Positions 1-13,503 of a stretch of 64,000 bases of DNA are shown here, one piece after another (positions within the stretch are counted from its first letter, which is position 1; each line of letters starts with the position of its first letter). This DNA is from Vanilla planifolia. Lineage: Eukaryota; Streptophyta; Magnoliopsida; Asparagales; Orchidaceae. The notes under the pieces were generated by a model. The model was not told where the DNA came from. It ran no database searches and worked only from the letters and a program-made list of their open reading frames with translations. The translations under genes were made by a program, and so were the position numbers. The stretch lies in assembly GCA_023846275.1 (NCBI GenBank), contig CM043875.1, positions 6,894,626-6,958,625 of the forward strand, given 5' to 3'.

Positions 1-961
1 TATATATTAACCTTTTTTTTGTTTTTTTAAAAATAATTTTATTTTTTTTCCTCTAATCATGCTTGATAGCTCCATTTTTATGTTTTGATTTAGTGCAACT
101 GACTGAAAATTTTGTCGAAAGCTTATCTTAGTAGTGATAAGAGTTGCATGAACCATTGAAACCTTAAGGAAATCAAGGAGAATGAGAAGCTTTGTGCAAC
201 AACGAGGATCCCATGAGTGCCTAAACTGACATTTTTTCTTCTTGATCTCAATTTCCCTATTTTATAGTAAGGTTTTTCAGGATTAAGTCATAATCAAATT
301 TTTTACTTTGCCATTAGGTTGATTAGAAGAGAAATCCTTAAAGATTTACAAGTTAGGTTATGAGAAAGGGATAAACAAAGGAAAAGCAAAAAAAGAAAAT
401 TTCAACAATTAGAAGGGATTGTGTAATAAATAAATTACAAATCTTAATAAATTTTAATTATACAATTTTTTATGTTGAGTTAAGGCATGTGTTTCATGAT
501 AGGTTGAACTTAAAGGTTAAGAAATTTGACTGGCAACAAGATCAGACATATAAAATGAAAAACTCTTAAGATAAACACTATAAGGAGAATATTATATTCA
601 TGTTAGTAATGTACTATTGATTTACTGTGCCTGCGACCTCATATAAGAATCCTTCATGAAGTATATGATTTGATACACTATTATTGTCTTACATTATGCT
701 ACTATATAAGAGTTAGTATTTACTACTAGATGTATGTCTTGTATATTATAATGTAATATATATGGAATTATTTAGCATTCATAATTATGTAAGTATGATA
801 CTTTATGTATTATTGTGATACATACATCTAGTAACATACAGTGAAATTGAGAAAACCATGCAACAATGTAAAACAAGAAAATTTCCATTAAAATTTGATT
901 AAAAGGAATAATAATCAATAAAACTCTATAATATAAAATATGTTGTTCTTTATAATTAGTA

Positions 962-1140
962 ACCAGTGTACATAAGAATGAGATTTACTATTATGAGATG
1001 GCTACTGACCAGTGTGCCACATGATTGATATTTGCTATTGTGAGATCCTTAGTAACCAGTGAGTCACATGATTAATATTTTCCATTAAGGTGTACCTAAT
1101 GACCAGTGTTCCACATGATTAAGATTGTCACAAAAATATG
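962..1140. repeat. Tandem repeat, about 47-bp unit, about 4 copies
   Basis: The word ACCAGTG recurs at 962, 1008, 1055 and 1102, giving spacings of 46, 47 and 47 bp. The last three copies are followed by a CACATGATT-like block, and the first is more diverged. This is a small degenerate minisatellite, and nothing links it to a gene. Confidence 0.8.
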
Positions 1141-1816
1141 ATCATTAAAAATATTAAAAGATTAAACATGAATGTGTATAAAAATATGATATGATTAATG
1201 AATAATTAAACTTTTTATTATAACTAAATAAATTAAAAAAAAGATACTAACTATTTATCTTGAGAGAGTAAGAATAGTAGTATGACCATCATAAGGTTTT
1301 CTTAGTTAAGTAAAAATAAGTATTGATAAATAAGATCACATTAAGAAACAAAATAAAATAATAAGAAACTACATTATATTTTCTATTTATTTCTAGAGTT
1401 CATAGCATATTTTCTTTTATAGCATATCACGATTCTTATTATATATAATTTTAAATGAGCTTCTACTTATTTATTTTTTTAGTTTGTATATATGATTAGA
1501 CCCTACATACAATTATCCCAAAATATTTGTTCATTTGTATATCTAATTAATGTTAGTAGTTTAGTAGCTTATGATAGTTGGCCCAAACTTTTATTTGGAA
1601 CTAATCTTTTAGGTATTTTGAAACCACAATAAAAGAGGATCATTCATAAGAATTTCTTACATGAAAGAAGTTACAAAGGTTTTGTACTAAAATTTTTTTA
1701 ATTATATGTTGCATTTAGTGATATCTATATTAAAAATCTAGATATAATAGTTAAGTGAAATTATGGATCTATGAAATGTGATTACAGGAATGGTATGAAT
1801 CATTTTGGTATACAAT

Positions 1817-1818
<2 letters not shown>

Positions 1819-1891
<73 letters not shown>
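1819..1891. repeat. (AT)n microsatellite
   Basis: About 36 uninterrupted AT dinucleotides. An open frame reading isoleucine-tyrosine repeats crosses it but is an artefact of the repeat. Confidence 0.97.
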
Positions 1892-1896
<5 letters not shown>

Positions 1897-4800
1897 CATG
1901 GTATGTTATATTTGTTAATACATATGATGTATTATTGAAATTGTAAATTAAAAAATGAAAAAATCTAGAAAAAAATTGCGACAATTTGAAATATAAAATT
2001 TAAGAAATGTTAAGAATTTTATGGGAAAGGAATAAGTTAAATTACAAAAAAAAAATAAAAGTTGTGACAAAAAAGGCCATCACATAGATATTTTAGTAAT
2101 TATTATAGCTTCTACATCCACACTACCTGCTTGTCAATTTTGCATCTAGAGCCCCTTAATTGCACTTCCTATTTATAGCATCACTCCAATTAGTGTTCCA
2201 ATCCATCCCCTATGCAAGATGAATATTACTAACCTATTTTTCTTTCTTATGCAAGCTTCCACTTAAACTAATGTCTTTTTATAGCATTTTTTTTAATTTT
2301 ACATCATATATTTTAGTCACAACCAATTCATTTTTTATTTATTCATAAGAGGTCTTTTAAATAAGAGACTATAAGTAATTATTTAATATAAAAAATTATT
2401 TTTTTACTTATTTCTTGAGATTGTTTATGCCTATATCTTTAATTATTTTGGACTCCTTTATCAAAGTATCACAAAATATGTGCTACCTATCATCACTTTA
2501 AATTCATACCTTTAACTACCTAACTATTCTAAATGACTCATTTTAGATTAAAAAAATAATTTAATATATTTTATAATTCTTAAATTTTTCTTACTTAATT
2601 AGCCCATGATTAGTTCTTTTTTATGTCATTACTAACTCTTCTTATTATAGTTCATATGATGGGCCTATGATAAATACTTTTTTATTTAATATTAACCCAA
2701 ATTACACTTGTTTTTCATATATTTTATAAAATTTGTGTTCAATTTCAATTGCCCATTCTTGTTTTACATCACGTTCTCTACTTTAATGTCCTTGTATGAT
2801 AATGTGGTTGACTTTCTACAAACATAAGAAAACTTTTGTATTATTCACATTTCTTTTAACTTCATACTCTTTTTATCATATCATATGATATATTTTTATT
2901 ATATTATATAATACCATTATTGATGCAGAAGTATCTGATAATAGCTCACAAACACATATCCATTGGTATTGTACCAATTCCATTAGTCCATTAATACAAA
3001 ATTTTGTTAAAAATTGCTTCAAAAAATGCTTAGAATTAAATTCTTTTATTGATTTCATTGCCTTTCACTATCCACACCATCATTGCAGTTACCAGTAGTA
3101 ACTGTCGTCGCTCGAGCTGAATTGTACGATCTCATGACCCAAATTGAATCAAGAACTTAGTTGATTTGCTTGACCAGTGCTGACCCGTTACTATAGGCAA
3201 CCCGCTTGATTCACTCTGACCCATGTTGACCAATGTTAACCCCTGAGTCCTTATTGACTAATGTAGTTTTGACTGACGCTCTCTTACCCAAAAATTGGAT
3301 AGACAACTCCGTTCACACTGCTCGCTTCATTTTTTCATCGCTTACCATTATCACCACCCAAAATGCATTGGGAATTACTTAATTCAATTAATTTTGTCAC
3401 TTTTTATTTTTTAAAAAAATTACTAATTAACTTATAAGGTCTCTATAAATAGATATGTTCACCATAATGAAGAAAATTTTGGAATAAATTTATCTTTTGT
3501 TTGTGTATTTCTATCTTTATGAGTAAAGTGTATGTGCCCAAATCTAGTTAGAAAAATTATAACTTTTCTTGTGAGAGACAAGAATCGAAGGTGAGACACC
3601 TTCCATCAAAAGAGTTGATAACCAAACAAATTCACACTTCTGTCAATATCCACATTATCATAAAAAAGGCACATCTTTCAATAATTTTTATTTTTAATAG
3701 TAATTTAAAATTAGAGTTTTTCTTTTCTATTAACGTACTTCACATAGAGTTTGTCTTAAATTTTTTATTTTATATGTATAAAATTAGATGTGAAAAAAAT
3801 CTATTTATAAGATTTTATCCTTAATATTGAATGTGTTATCACTTACTCAACTTAATAATCTATACTACAATTTTAAAACTCAAATATTTGAATATATCTA
3901 AAATATTATACATATCATCTAACACAAATTAGTACATAATATCTTTTCATATTCTTTAATAATCTATTAAACATATCTAGTGTTATAGATTTCAAAATTA
4001 AATCTTAATAGAAGTCTAAATTTATCCTGCATCAATTATCTTTTCTTAGCTTATCATACTGATCTGACTTTTAATGTGCATGACATTATCATACTTAATT
4101 ATCATGCCATACTTATATAATCAAAAAATATATTTTAATAAACTATTCATATTGCCCAATTATTTCTCTCATCTAATCATATTATATGATATTTTATCAT
4201 CATACTCTATGATTTTTATAATCTATTAATTTATAAGTATTTAATTAATAAAATCAAGAGAAAATCACATACCTTAGCTAGCCAAAAAAGAGGTGTAATA
4301 AACATTTAGTACTATATCAACAAATGCCTTATTTGTTAGCAAGTCAAAGAAGAATATTAAAAACTAGTAAGTTATAGTAATCTCTCTTTATACCTGTATG
4401 AAAATATGAAGAGATATGCATGAATTTTATGGTTGGGTTACTTAAAACAAACTAAGGTCAGGATGTTATATAGAAAGCTATGAATAGATTAATCAAGTCA
4501 ATACACTTCTTATTAATACAAACTACATATGCAATGGAGAAACTAAGTCAATTATACATAGATCAAACAATGCAGGCATATAGTGTGCTAATGTCCATCA
4601 TATTAGATTATGACTTAAGATTCACATCATAGTTCTTGAGAAGGGTAAAGGATGTCTTTTGAATACAACTAAAATTTAGCATAGCCATCCATTATTAAGC
4701 TGATGGTCAGACAAAAAGAATCATTAATACTTTACACAATATGCTTAGATTATGTACACTAAATTTTGGTGAAAACTAATAGCTTAACAAAATGAGTCTT

Positions 4801-7320
4801 GTAGTATATCACACTCATGTATTCTTATTCGGGAGTAGTTCACCCTCAAGCTAGAGAATTCATCAAGTCAATGGAAGGCATTTGTATTTCAAATTTTCTT
4901 TCATCTCCTCTCAGCTCATCAAAAGTGATTGTAGGGATCACACAAATTATCTCTCGTGATTTAACCAAAAAGTTTTAGTGTACCCAATTAATTTCATGTC
5001 GTCCCTCCTCTCATTAAATATAAGATACCAATCAAAATACTAATTCTTATCTACCAACTAATCCACAAATAATTTTGGTTCCAACTAATTATCAAATCTT
5101 GGTGAATCAATATTTACCTTTTTTATTAATTCATTATTGAGATACTAATCCTCTCTTCTTTCATAGTCTCTATCGATCTTAGGTCATCGATACATTGTAG
5201 GGTCTTGTGAGACATCAAAAAAGCATATTGTAGTGAAGCACATATCTACGACACATGTAGATTTTACGAATCACCCCCTTCCCCACACTCATCCCTACCC
5301 CTATATGGCTCATCTACAACTAAGGATAGTGCTCTCAAAGTATCTACCTCTAATAAGGGATAGATAACTATTAAAAGAACTAAGGATTAAAGCGCACAGA
5401 GAAAGGATGACTTGTGTTTAAAAGAAAGTTGAGCCACTTAAAAAAATTAAAATGATTGCTTGCGATAAAAGCAATTGTAGTAACAATTTAACAAATTGAT
5501 CTTTTGAGACCTTTTTTATATTTTCAAGCTAGTTATGATTGAATGTAGAACAAGTGAAAATAACTAAATACAAGTAAATAATACACACATAATTTTTAAA
5601 TAATTTAGTCTAACTAGTATCTACATCTATCATCAACCAATAGAACATGCTTGCACCATGAACACCACTCCTTTTTCCTATACCAAGTAAGGATAAATCG
5701 TACAAAGGTGCACAAATGAGCCACCAATAATTACTTGAATGAAAAGAATTGTAGCTAAGAGAAACAAGTTACAACACTAAAAAAATGAAGATTACAACAA
5801 GCTTACACCTTTCACCTTTAGACAAGAGTGGTAGAATGACTAAATGTAATAAGAATGATTTTACCAATAAAGATTGAATAAAGATAAAATGTTATTAAAT
5901 AAAATGATGTTGCAATCAGTGTAGGAAAGTACCAGTTGAAAAGTATGAGCCAATTATCTTTGTTAAGTCTTTGAATGTTTTTGTAGTAAATCATTAGGTT
6001 TTTCTTTGTTGAATATCCTCCTATTTATATCATTTAATCACTTAAGATTGTTTAAGGTATTCTTAACAACTAAAATTATATTTCTAAAGAGATTAAATTA
6101 ATCATTAGATATCTTAGTTTGCATTCGTACAAATACAATAAGGAGATCGTACCAATGCCATAGGAAAAAAAGGTTTAATCAACTGATAAAGCATATATAT
6201 GACATACATATGTTTTTTAAATTTTATTTTATGAGTATAATAAAAAAATCGTATTATATGATTACCGCTTAGCACACATTGTTAAGAAAACTCTCAAGTT
6301 TTATAAACTTTATATTAGATGATTATGAATATTGTATAAGTACAATAAAAATATAAGTAAATTTTCTTAGTGATCTTGAGATCGTACATTTCTAATAAGG
6401 GGGTCATATGTGTATAATGAATTTTTTATAAGTCATTTGCTCTCAAAATTTTAGAAACTTTACATGCATAGCTTTGTAATTGTATAAAAATATAAACAAT
6501 TGGACTTTGATTCATAAGTTGAATTGTTACAATTACTTTGAATGTCTACCATAAGTATATCACATATGTACGAAGGAATATTTGTTCTTTTTTTTGTTTT
6601 GCATATGTGAATCATACATGTATGACATAAAAATGTACATGTACTAATTCAACTTAAGTGTTCTAAGAAGAGACATTATCGAACAAGTATAAGATATACT
6701 TCTTATATGTATGGTACATCTGATGGCTTAAAAATTAGAACACATGGTTTGCTATAAGGTTGATATAATGTGTGATCATGTTTTAAACTTTTAATTTTAA
6801 CCTTTTTGATAATCATATTTGTATAATTATTACATTGTACATATATGACATACAGGCCATTCTAAGTTATGTTTAAGACAGAGTTGGAAAGAAAGTCATA
6901 GTTGTACGATAAGTATTATTGTTTTGTACATCATATAATTAATAAGATGATCGATTTAGTGTCAATTGGTTTTCTTTAATTTCTTAGTTTTATTTGAGCT
7001 TAGCTTGTTTTGTAATAATATTAATTAAAATTTATGTGACTCAAGGATATTGTAACTCATGATAGGATGATCTAATATATTTGTATGCATAAGCAAAGGG
7101 AATTAGATACAATCCTAAGTATCACAAGTAATGATAAAGGTTTAACAACCTGACTAAAATAATATAGAAAATATAAAGCTCCAAATGATTAATTACTCTA
7201 CTAAGTTCTTGTTCATAATGTTGTAAGGTTTAAAAGTCGAGCTATCATCTCAGATCAAATTTGCCTAGTCTTAGTCCTTTTGTTTAATGTGTATCTTGAA
7301 CCTTTTCAATTAATCTTTGG

Positions 7321-7713
7321 CTATCCATACCTGCTAAAACAACCATTAGATAACACATGCTTAATTTTATGATCATTAAACTTTGTGGTATCAACAATAG
7401 CATCCTCAATGGTCACCACCACATCAAATGGGTTAACAATCCTCCATTGTCTCAAAGAGAGAGCTTCATCAAGTGTAGAGGGAGGTGGCTTCTACTCTAA
7501 AGGAGGTGGTTGAAACAACCTCTTGTGATCAACCCTCCATCCTTTCTAAATTTTGATATAGAGAGACCTAAGAGGTTTGGCTCTCACAATTGCTACAACA
7601 TACATAAGCACTTAAAGCTTCCTAATTTGTTTAGATAAATCTTTTACTTTAAGCCTAATAAGAATTTCTTTTTTGTTATTCATTTTACTTACCTTGGTAT
7701 AATTGACCACTCC
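7321..7713 (-). pseudogene. Decayed protein-coding relic, family not recognised
   Basis: Read on the minus strand, one frame stays in register for 131 codons with three internal stops (TAA at 7612-7614, TAG at 7546-7548, TAG at 7492-7494) and a terminal TAG at 7321-7323. No frameshift is needed. The sense segments look like real protein: a basic stretch RLKVKDLSKQIRKL, then RAKPLRSLYIKI, then KGWRVDHKRLFQPPP, then a KPPPS..LDEAL..LRQWRIVNP segment, then an acidic IEDAI stretch and DHKIKHVL. The proline triplets and mixed charge are unlike the surrounding AT-rich translation. On the minus strand a CCAAG/GTAAGT splice-donor-like site lies near the upstream end (about 7693), so this could be a dead gene fragment rather than a mobile element. 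I do not recognise the family. Confidence 0.5.
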
Positions 7714-8381
7714 TTTTAACTATAACACTTCATAATAAATTTAAAAGTAAAATTTAAGGTTTTGATATCATAATTTTGCAACACATAGGTTTGTAAATTG
7801 TGCATTTGAGTACAACTTGAAGTATTTTACGTCATAGTTAATGCTCATTTAATTTAATATATTTATATATGTATATATATATATATAATTATGTTTTAAG
7901 ATTTAATTTATTTAAATAATTTTTAATTAACTATTAATATTAACTAAATATTTATATGCCTTTTTAATTAGATTTAAAAGTTATATTTAGTTAATTTTAT
8001 AATTAAAGTTAATTAATTTTAACCTTAAATAATTTAATTTTAAAATAATTAATTTATTTTAATTTTAAATCAATTTATTCTAAAGTTTAAACAAACACAT
8101 TTTTTTAAAAAGAAAAGAAATTAAATTGATATAAACGACTAATACTATAATGTTTTTCTACATTATGGTCCACGCCAGACAGGCAAACATTCAAATAACC
8201 ACCTTTTAATTCAAATGCAACAAGCAATGCGTAAAAATACTTTAATGGATTTTAGCAATAATATGCTCAGTATAAATCAAAGATAAAGTTTAAAAAAAAA
8301 TTGCAAAAATTTCTAAGAGATTATGAATGATTGACATGAATCATAAAACTTTAATTAAAACATCTTTTCATGCAAGTTCCT

Positions 8382-8382
<1 letters not shown>

Positions 8383-8422
<40 letters not shown>
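8383..8422 (+). repeat. Poly-A tract, 40 bases
   Basis: Uninterrupted run of adenines. It could be a decayed retroposon tail or simple slippage. No duplicated flanks or element body were recognised upstream. Confidence 0.95.
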
Positions 8423-8424
<2 letters not shown>

Positions 8425-8998
8425 AATTCTTAAAGATTTATAAACAAAATTCTTGAACACTTAGAAGAAAATTGATTACTCATTAAAAGAATTTCTCAAC
8501 AAAATAAGATAATAAAGAATTGTGAGAGGTACGAATTGAAATTTTATTTACTTAAAATTAAAACAATATAGATGAGCGATCAAAATGACATGAAAAGAGA
8601 TAAAAATAAACAAAATAACTCACAAATTAAGAGCTAAAAAGCACACCTATCAACGAACATAACTATATTCTGATAATGATGATGTCAACACACCAACGCT
8701 CTTGAAACCGCTTCAAATAATACTTATCTTTCAAATCTTCATTAATAAAAATATTATATATATTAAAATTCTCAAATTAGTCTTATTTTTTTTATTATAA
8801 CATATTATGCAACTTTCCTATTCTCCTAAACACTTCTCTATTAGTAATATTTTCAAATACTTCTAATAAATGTAATCTATATAATAGTATGACTAAATAA
8901 CAATTTATAACATTTTAATATAAAAATTTTAATATGATAATGTATAATATTTTAAGAATATTAAAGTGACTAACAATTCAAAAAAGTGATTTGCAAAA

Positions 8999-9015
8999 TC
9001 AATGAAAATAAAGTT
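8999..9015. repeat. Target-site duplication of LINE-A, 3'-end copy
   Basis: The 17 bases TCAATGAAAATAAAGTT are repeated exactly at 15362-15378, bracketing the element. This copy abuts the T-run that is the element's poly-A tail on the minus strand, so the last T's are ambiguous. Identical copies indicate a fairly recent target-primed insertion. Confidence 0.95.
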
Positions 9016-9086
9016 TTTTTTTTTTTTGAAAGGGATATATCATTATATCAAAAGTGGCAATGCCACACAGGTTTTACAGTAAGATC

Positions 9087-12000
9087 CTCAAGGGGGATCA
9101 AACAAAAAATCAGACAGCATAAGTTTGAGGAGAGGCTAGGGAAGAGATCTCCCAGGAACCCAAACAAACTCATGAAGACAAGCATCACGAGCAACCCAGT
9201 CAGTCGGCTCGTTCCCCTCCCTGTGGATGTGAGAAAACCGGAGAGCCTCCATATCCCTAGCATACTGAAGAGTAACAGCTAACACGCCCTCCCCATTGGG
9301 GTTGTTAACCATATCCCGAGCCACCTGAAGTGCAGTCATCGAATCGGACTGGATCTCCATGGCGCGATACTGGGGAAGGAATCCCCTAAGAAGGTCGAAT
9401 GCCAAAAGAATGGCCTGGACCTCCATCATGTCCGCTGCCACTGAGAACATCCTCTTGCCCGCCACCATGAGAGGTCTACCTAAGCAATCTCTCACAACAA
9501 CACCAAGTCCAGCTAGGGAGTCGCCAACCGCAGCATCACAATTGACTTTAATCCATCCTGTTGGGGGGGGGAAGCCAGCTATGCTTAACAAGCAAATCCG
9601 AAGACCTGCCAGGATTCCCGCTGGACAGAGATGAATAGACAAGATGCCTCCTGAGAGCCGTGCTTACCTCGAACTTGATCGTCCGTGATAACGAGCAGGG
9701 TGTGGGCACGTTGCAGTTGTGTTTGAATGCATTTCTCCTCAACCATATGTAGTACATAGCAGTGGCAAGCATTGCCACATGATGCACACCGACACCGCGC
9801 CGTGCAGCAGGAGACCCCATAAGCCGGAAAAATCTATCCAAAATTCTGAAACCGGACACCGCGCCTGTAGGCCAGCCCAGCTCCAACAGCACGTGCCGTG
9901 CATGGCTGACAGCCCACATATCACGAGCACGCGGGCAGTCCCACAGCGCGTGCTGTAAGGACTCCGCCTCCGTGCAGCCAAAGGAACACAAGGAATCCCG
10001 GCCGATTCCCCGGCGAGCCATCCACGTCGCCGTAGGCAGAAAATCGCCGGCAGCCCGCCAAAGGAAAACCCGGACCCTCGGCAGCACCTTTAATTTCCAG
10101 ATTCTCCCCATGATCTCATCAGGGCGCCGGCCACCACCCCTTGTGGAAGACCACTCGCTGCACTTGATATGCGCGTAGATCCGGTCGCTGTGAGCCTTTG
10201 CCATCTCGGTGTGCGTTTGGAGCAAGATGTCCTGGACAGAATCCCGAGCACGCGGAAGATGCAAAATTCTGTCAATGAGCTCCTCGCCCGCCCAGTTGGA
10301 GATCGCCTCGCCATCCCAGCCACCGTCGGCCCTGATGCACTCGACAACACTTTCAGGCCAGCGGACGAGCATATTAATGAACGTAGGCCAGCAACTAATA
10401 AAGAGGACGCCGAGCCAATTATCCTTCGCAAACCTCACCCTCCGGCCGTCGCCAATGCGCCACACAAAGCACGAAATCGCCGCCGACATAGCTTCCACGA
10501 TCATCTTGCACACAGCAGAGGCCTTCCGGGGTGCCTTCATCAACGAGTCGTTGAACCCATACTTCCTCCTCATGATGTCTCCCCATAAGCCCACATCACG
10601 TCCGAGGATACGCATACAATTCCCCATTTGCAAGGCCTGGTGCCAAATCCGAAGATCCCGAAGACCAAGCCCTCCGGCCGCCCTCGACATAGTCACACAG
10701 TCCCAAGACGCGTAGTGCAGCGCCTGCGCATTACTCGAGCCACCCCAGAGGAATTGTCTTATGCGTCGTTCAATGTCAGTAATAATCCCCGCCGGCACCA
10801 TACAGTGCCGCAAGATGTGGTTGGGGATGACGCACAAAGCAGAGGACGCCAGTGCTACCCTGCCCGCAAGCGACAACACCCGGGCGCGCCAACTAATCAC
10901 CATAGTGTCGATCCTTTGGACGAGGAAACTCAGATCATGTTTGGTCAAACGTCGCGCAGTAATTAGAACCCCCAGATACGTCAGGGTCCGGCCAAGCTCC
11001 ATGCCAAGCTTCCGAGAAATGAGGCGGGACTTCTTCTTACTGAATTTATCGCTGAAGTAAACGTTGGACTTGGAGAAATTAACCTCCAAGCTAGCGCTGT
11101 CCCCGAAGGCCTGCAGAATGCGACGAACGGCGCTCGCAGCCTCCTTTGATGCAGGAGCAAACACCAACACGTCATCCGCAAACAGGAGGTGGGAAACCCG
11201 CAGCGCGTGCATCCCCGGTCTAAACCCAAGCAACTGTCGGGATTCATATTCCCGCATCAGGCATGACAGATACTCCATGGCCATAACAAAGAGGAAAGGG
11301 GAAAGTGGGCAGCCCTGCAGGAGGCCCCGACGCGCCGCCACCCAAGGAAGCCGCGTTCCATTAATAAGAACAGCAAACCTTGGACCAGAAATACACGCTG
11401 TGATCCACTTGCACCAAGTAGCAGGGAAACGCATTTCCTTCATAACCTCGAGCAGAAAGTCCCATCGAACCCTATCATAGGCCTATTCCATGTCGACTTT
11501 CACTGCCATGAGGCCGGAGGCAGCGGTATAGGAGCGCATCCTCGCTACCATTTCCTGGGCTATGTTAATGTTATCCGAGATGCTCCTCCCGGGGACAAAA
11601 GCGACCTGTTCCTGCGAAATAAGACTAGGCAGCAGCGTTTTCAATCTGCCAACAAGAATTCGAGCCACCAATATATAGATTGTATTGCATAAGCTGATTG
11701 GCCGGAAATGCTCCAGCTGGCAAGCGCCATGTTTCTTCAGAATAAGGACTACAAGGGTGTCCTTCCAGCCCTCCGGCAATCTGCGCTCCTCGAAGAAAGC
11801 AAAAACAACATTAATAATATCCCGCTGCGTAATGTTCCAATAGCCATTAACGAAGTCCATTGTGATTCCTTCAATTCCTGGGGTGCGATTCCTTTTGATA
11901 CCCATCATAGCCACCAAGATTTCGTCTTCCGTAACCCTGCGGCAAAGGCTAGAACCCAACTCATCGCTAATGGATCCCGGAAGCGAGGTAATTAGGGGCA

Positions 12001-13246
12001 GGGGCGTCTGGTTGCCATCGCCCCATTTCCTTTCGAAATAGGCGAGGACAAGTCGCCTAATGCTGTCGGGAGAGTCCACAATGTTGCCGTCATCATCCCT
12101 CAAGTAGGTAATGCGATTCTCCCTTTTCCGAGCCGAGGCAGCAATGTGGAAGAACTTCGAGTTGTAATCACCAAGCTTCATCCAGTGCACCTTGGCGCGC
12201 TGCCACCACCACTGCTCTTCATGGGCACATCCCCGGTGAAAGGCAGCAACCATATTCCCAAGCCGCTTGTGTTCCTCCTCCAACAGACCCTCGCTAGATT
12301 CCCTCTTCTGAAGCTCGTTGATGTCCCGTTCCAACTCCCTATTTCGATCTATAATATTCCCCACCTCCTCACGGCTCCATTTGTGCAGCGCCATCAGCGC
12401 GCGCTTAAATTTCGTCATCACAATCTCCATACTATCACCTTTAGCATTCCTCCTCCAAGCCTTTTCCACCACCTGGAAAGATTGAGGGAAATCTAGCCAC
12501 ACGCTGTCGAAAAGGGACCTGTCGGATTGCTGCCAATGATCCCCACCTCCCACCTTAATCAGCAGTGGACAGTGATCCAAACCCAGCCTACTAAGGTGAT
12601 GAACCGAACATCCAGGAAATGCGAGCAACCCAGTTGAGTTCATAAGAGCCCGATCCAGTCACTCGAGGATGCGCGCACCCCCCTGCTTCCCGTTGCTCCA
12701 AGTAAACCTATTGCCGGAGAAGCCCAAATCAACAAGTTGGAGCTCCTGCATAAGGTCCGCGAAGTCCTGTTGATCCCTACCATAGATGAAACGCCGCCCA
12801 CCACACTTTTCCTCCTGTGCCAAGACTAAATTAAAATCTCCAGCAACGAGAAGAGGTTCGTCGCCACCGCAGGAGTTCCGAACAGCATCCCAAGTGGCCC
12901 GACGCATATGGTGATGTTTGGGGCCATAAACAAAGAAGCAAGTAATCATGCCGTCAGGTAGCATTTTGACTGTGCAAGCCATTGCATGAGACGAAGCCGC
13001 AGTTACCATAAGGTCCACTCCCGTCCTCCACAGAATAACAAAGCCCGCCGACAAGCCCTCCGAGGGGTAGGCCTCAAACTCCCAGCCTCTCCCTAGGAGC
13101 CAATCTGCATCTTGTCTAGAAAACGACTGCGCTTTAGTCTCCATTAGCGCCACTACAGCGACATTCCGCTCACGGGCCAACCTGCGCAAATAGCCCCTGG
13201 ACTTCTTCTTCTTGACGCCCCTTATATTCCACACTATGACATTCAT
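9087..13246 (-). pseudogene. LINE-A ORF2: endonuclease / reverse transcriptase / RNase H polyprotein, broken
   Basis: Starts at the ATG at 13246 (MNVIVWNIRGVKKK, the usual L1 ORF2 opening) and spans about 1,386 codons, a normal length for an RNase H-bearing plant L1. The APE-type endonuclease shows NIRG, METKA, YGP, AGDFN and DHCPLL. The reverse transcriptase shows PISLCN, the catalytic FADD (11171-11182) and YLGV. A zinc-binding RT segment follows (WKLKV..FLWR, later HALWDCPRA). RNase H has NCDAA, MEVQAIL, QSDSM and IHREGN..DWVA. Breaks: TGA at 12659-12661 (Arg CGA to TGA, a CpG-decay type change), TAG near 11482 in place of the usual Lys in DME-K-AYDRV, a one-base frameshift at the G9 run 9563-9571, and TAG at 9136-9138 that removes the last 16 codons. 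An upstream in-frame ATG exists at 13348. Confidence 0.93.
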
Positions 13247-13503
13247 AAATGATAATGTCGTTAGAACAAGAATCAGTAACCGTGCATCTGCACCTCCCCG
13301 AACCTCCACCACATTTGATGGCCGCTGCGCCCCACGAAGCGCAGCCATGGCCCGCCCTCTTAAGCTGTGCTGCCGGCCAGACTCGTGGGCGTGTCCTTCT
13401 CTCGAGCTGCCATAGACACGGGTAACTTTCCCCTGTCACCACCCCCACGGGCCACCCGCTCCGCACCTTCCGCCGCCGGGCCCTGATCTTCCGTGCACTC
13501 CAA

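Larger units (their letters stand above)
1..8998. other. AT-rich intergenic DNA
   Basis: No functional gene was recognised here. The stretch is strongly AT-rich. It contains a four-copy 47-bp tandem repeat near 1 kb, a long (AT)n tract near 1.85 kb, a block at about 3.1-3.3 kb in which TTGACC/TGACCC-like words recur, a TATA-like CTATAAATAG at about 3438, a decayed coding relic at 7.3-7.7 kb and a 40-base poly-A tract at 8.4 kb. The few open frames are short, AT-driven and lack recognisable domains. Confidence 0.7.

Noticed and set aside
1769..1984. 71-codon ORF with Ile-Tyr repeats; same at 35527-35727
   Set aside because: Product of translating (AT)n microsatellites; no start context or domain.
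3430..3600. CTATAAATAG and flanking sequence resembling a retroviral-type LTR promoter region
   Set aside because: No matching second LTR, TG..CA ends, primer-binding site or polypurine tract was found.
8383..8422. Poly-A tract as the tail of a retroposon
   Set aside because: No body with LINE or gene similarity upstream and no TSD pair could be identified.
9359..11480. Several plus-strand ORFs across LINE-A (and likewise across LINE-B)
   Set aside because: They are antisense shadows of ORF2 in a GC-rich block; none shows a known domain, whereas the minus frame does.
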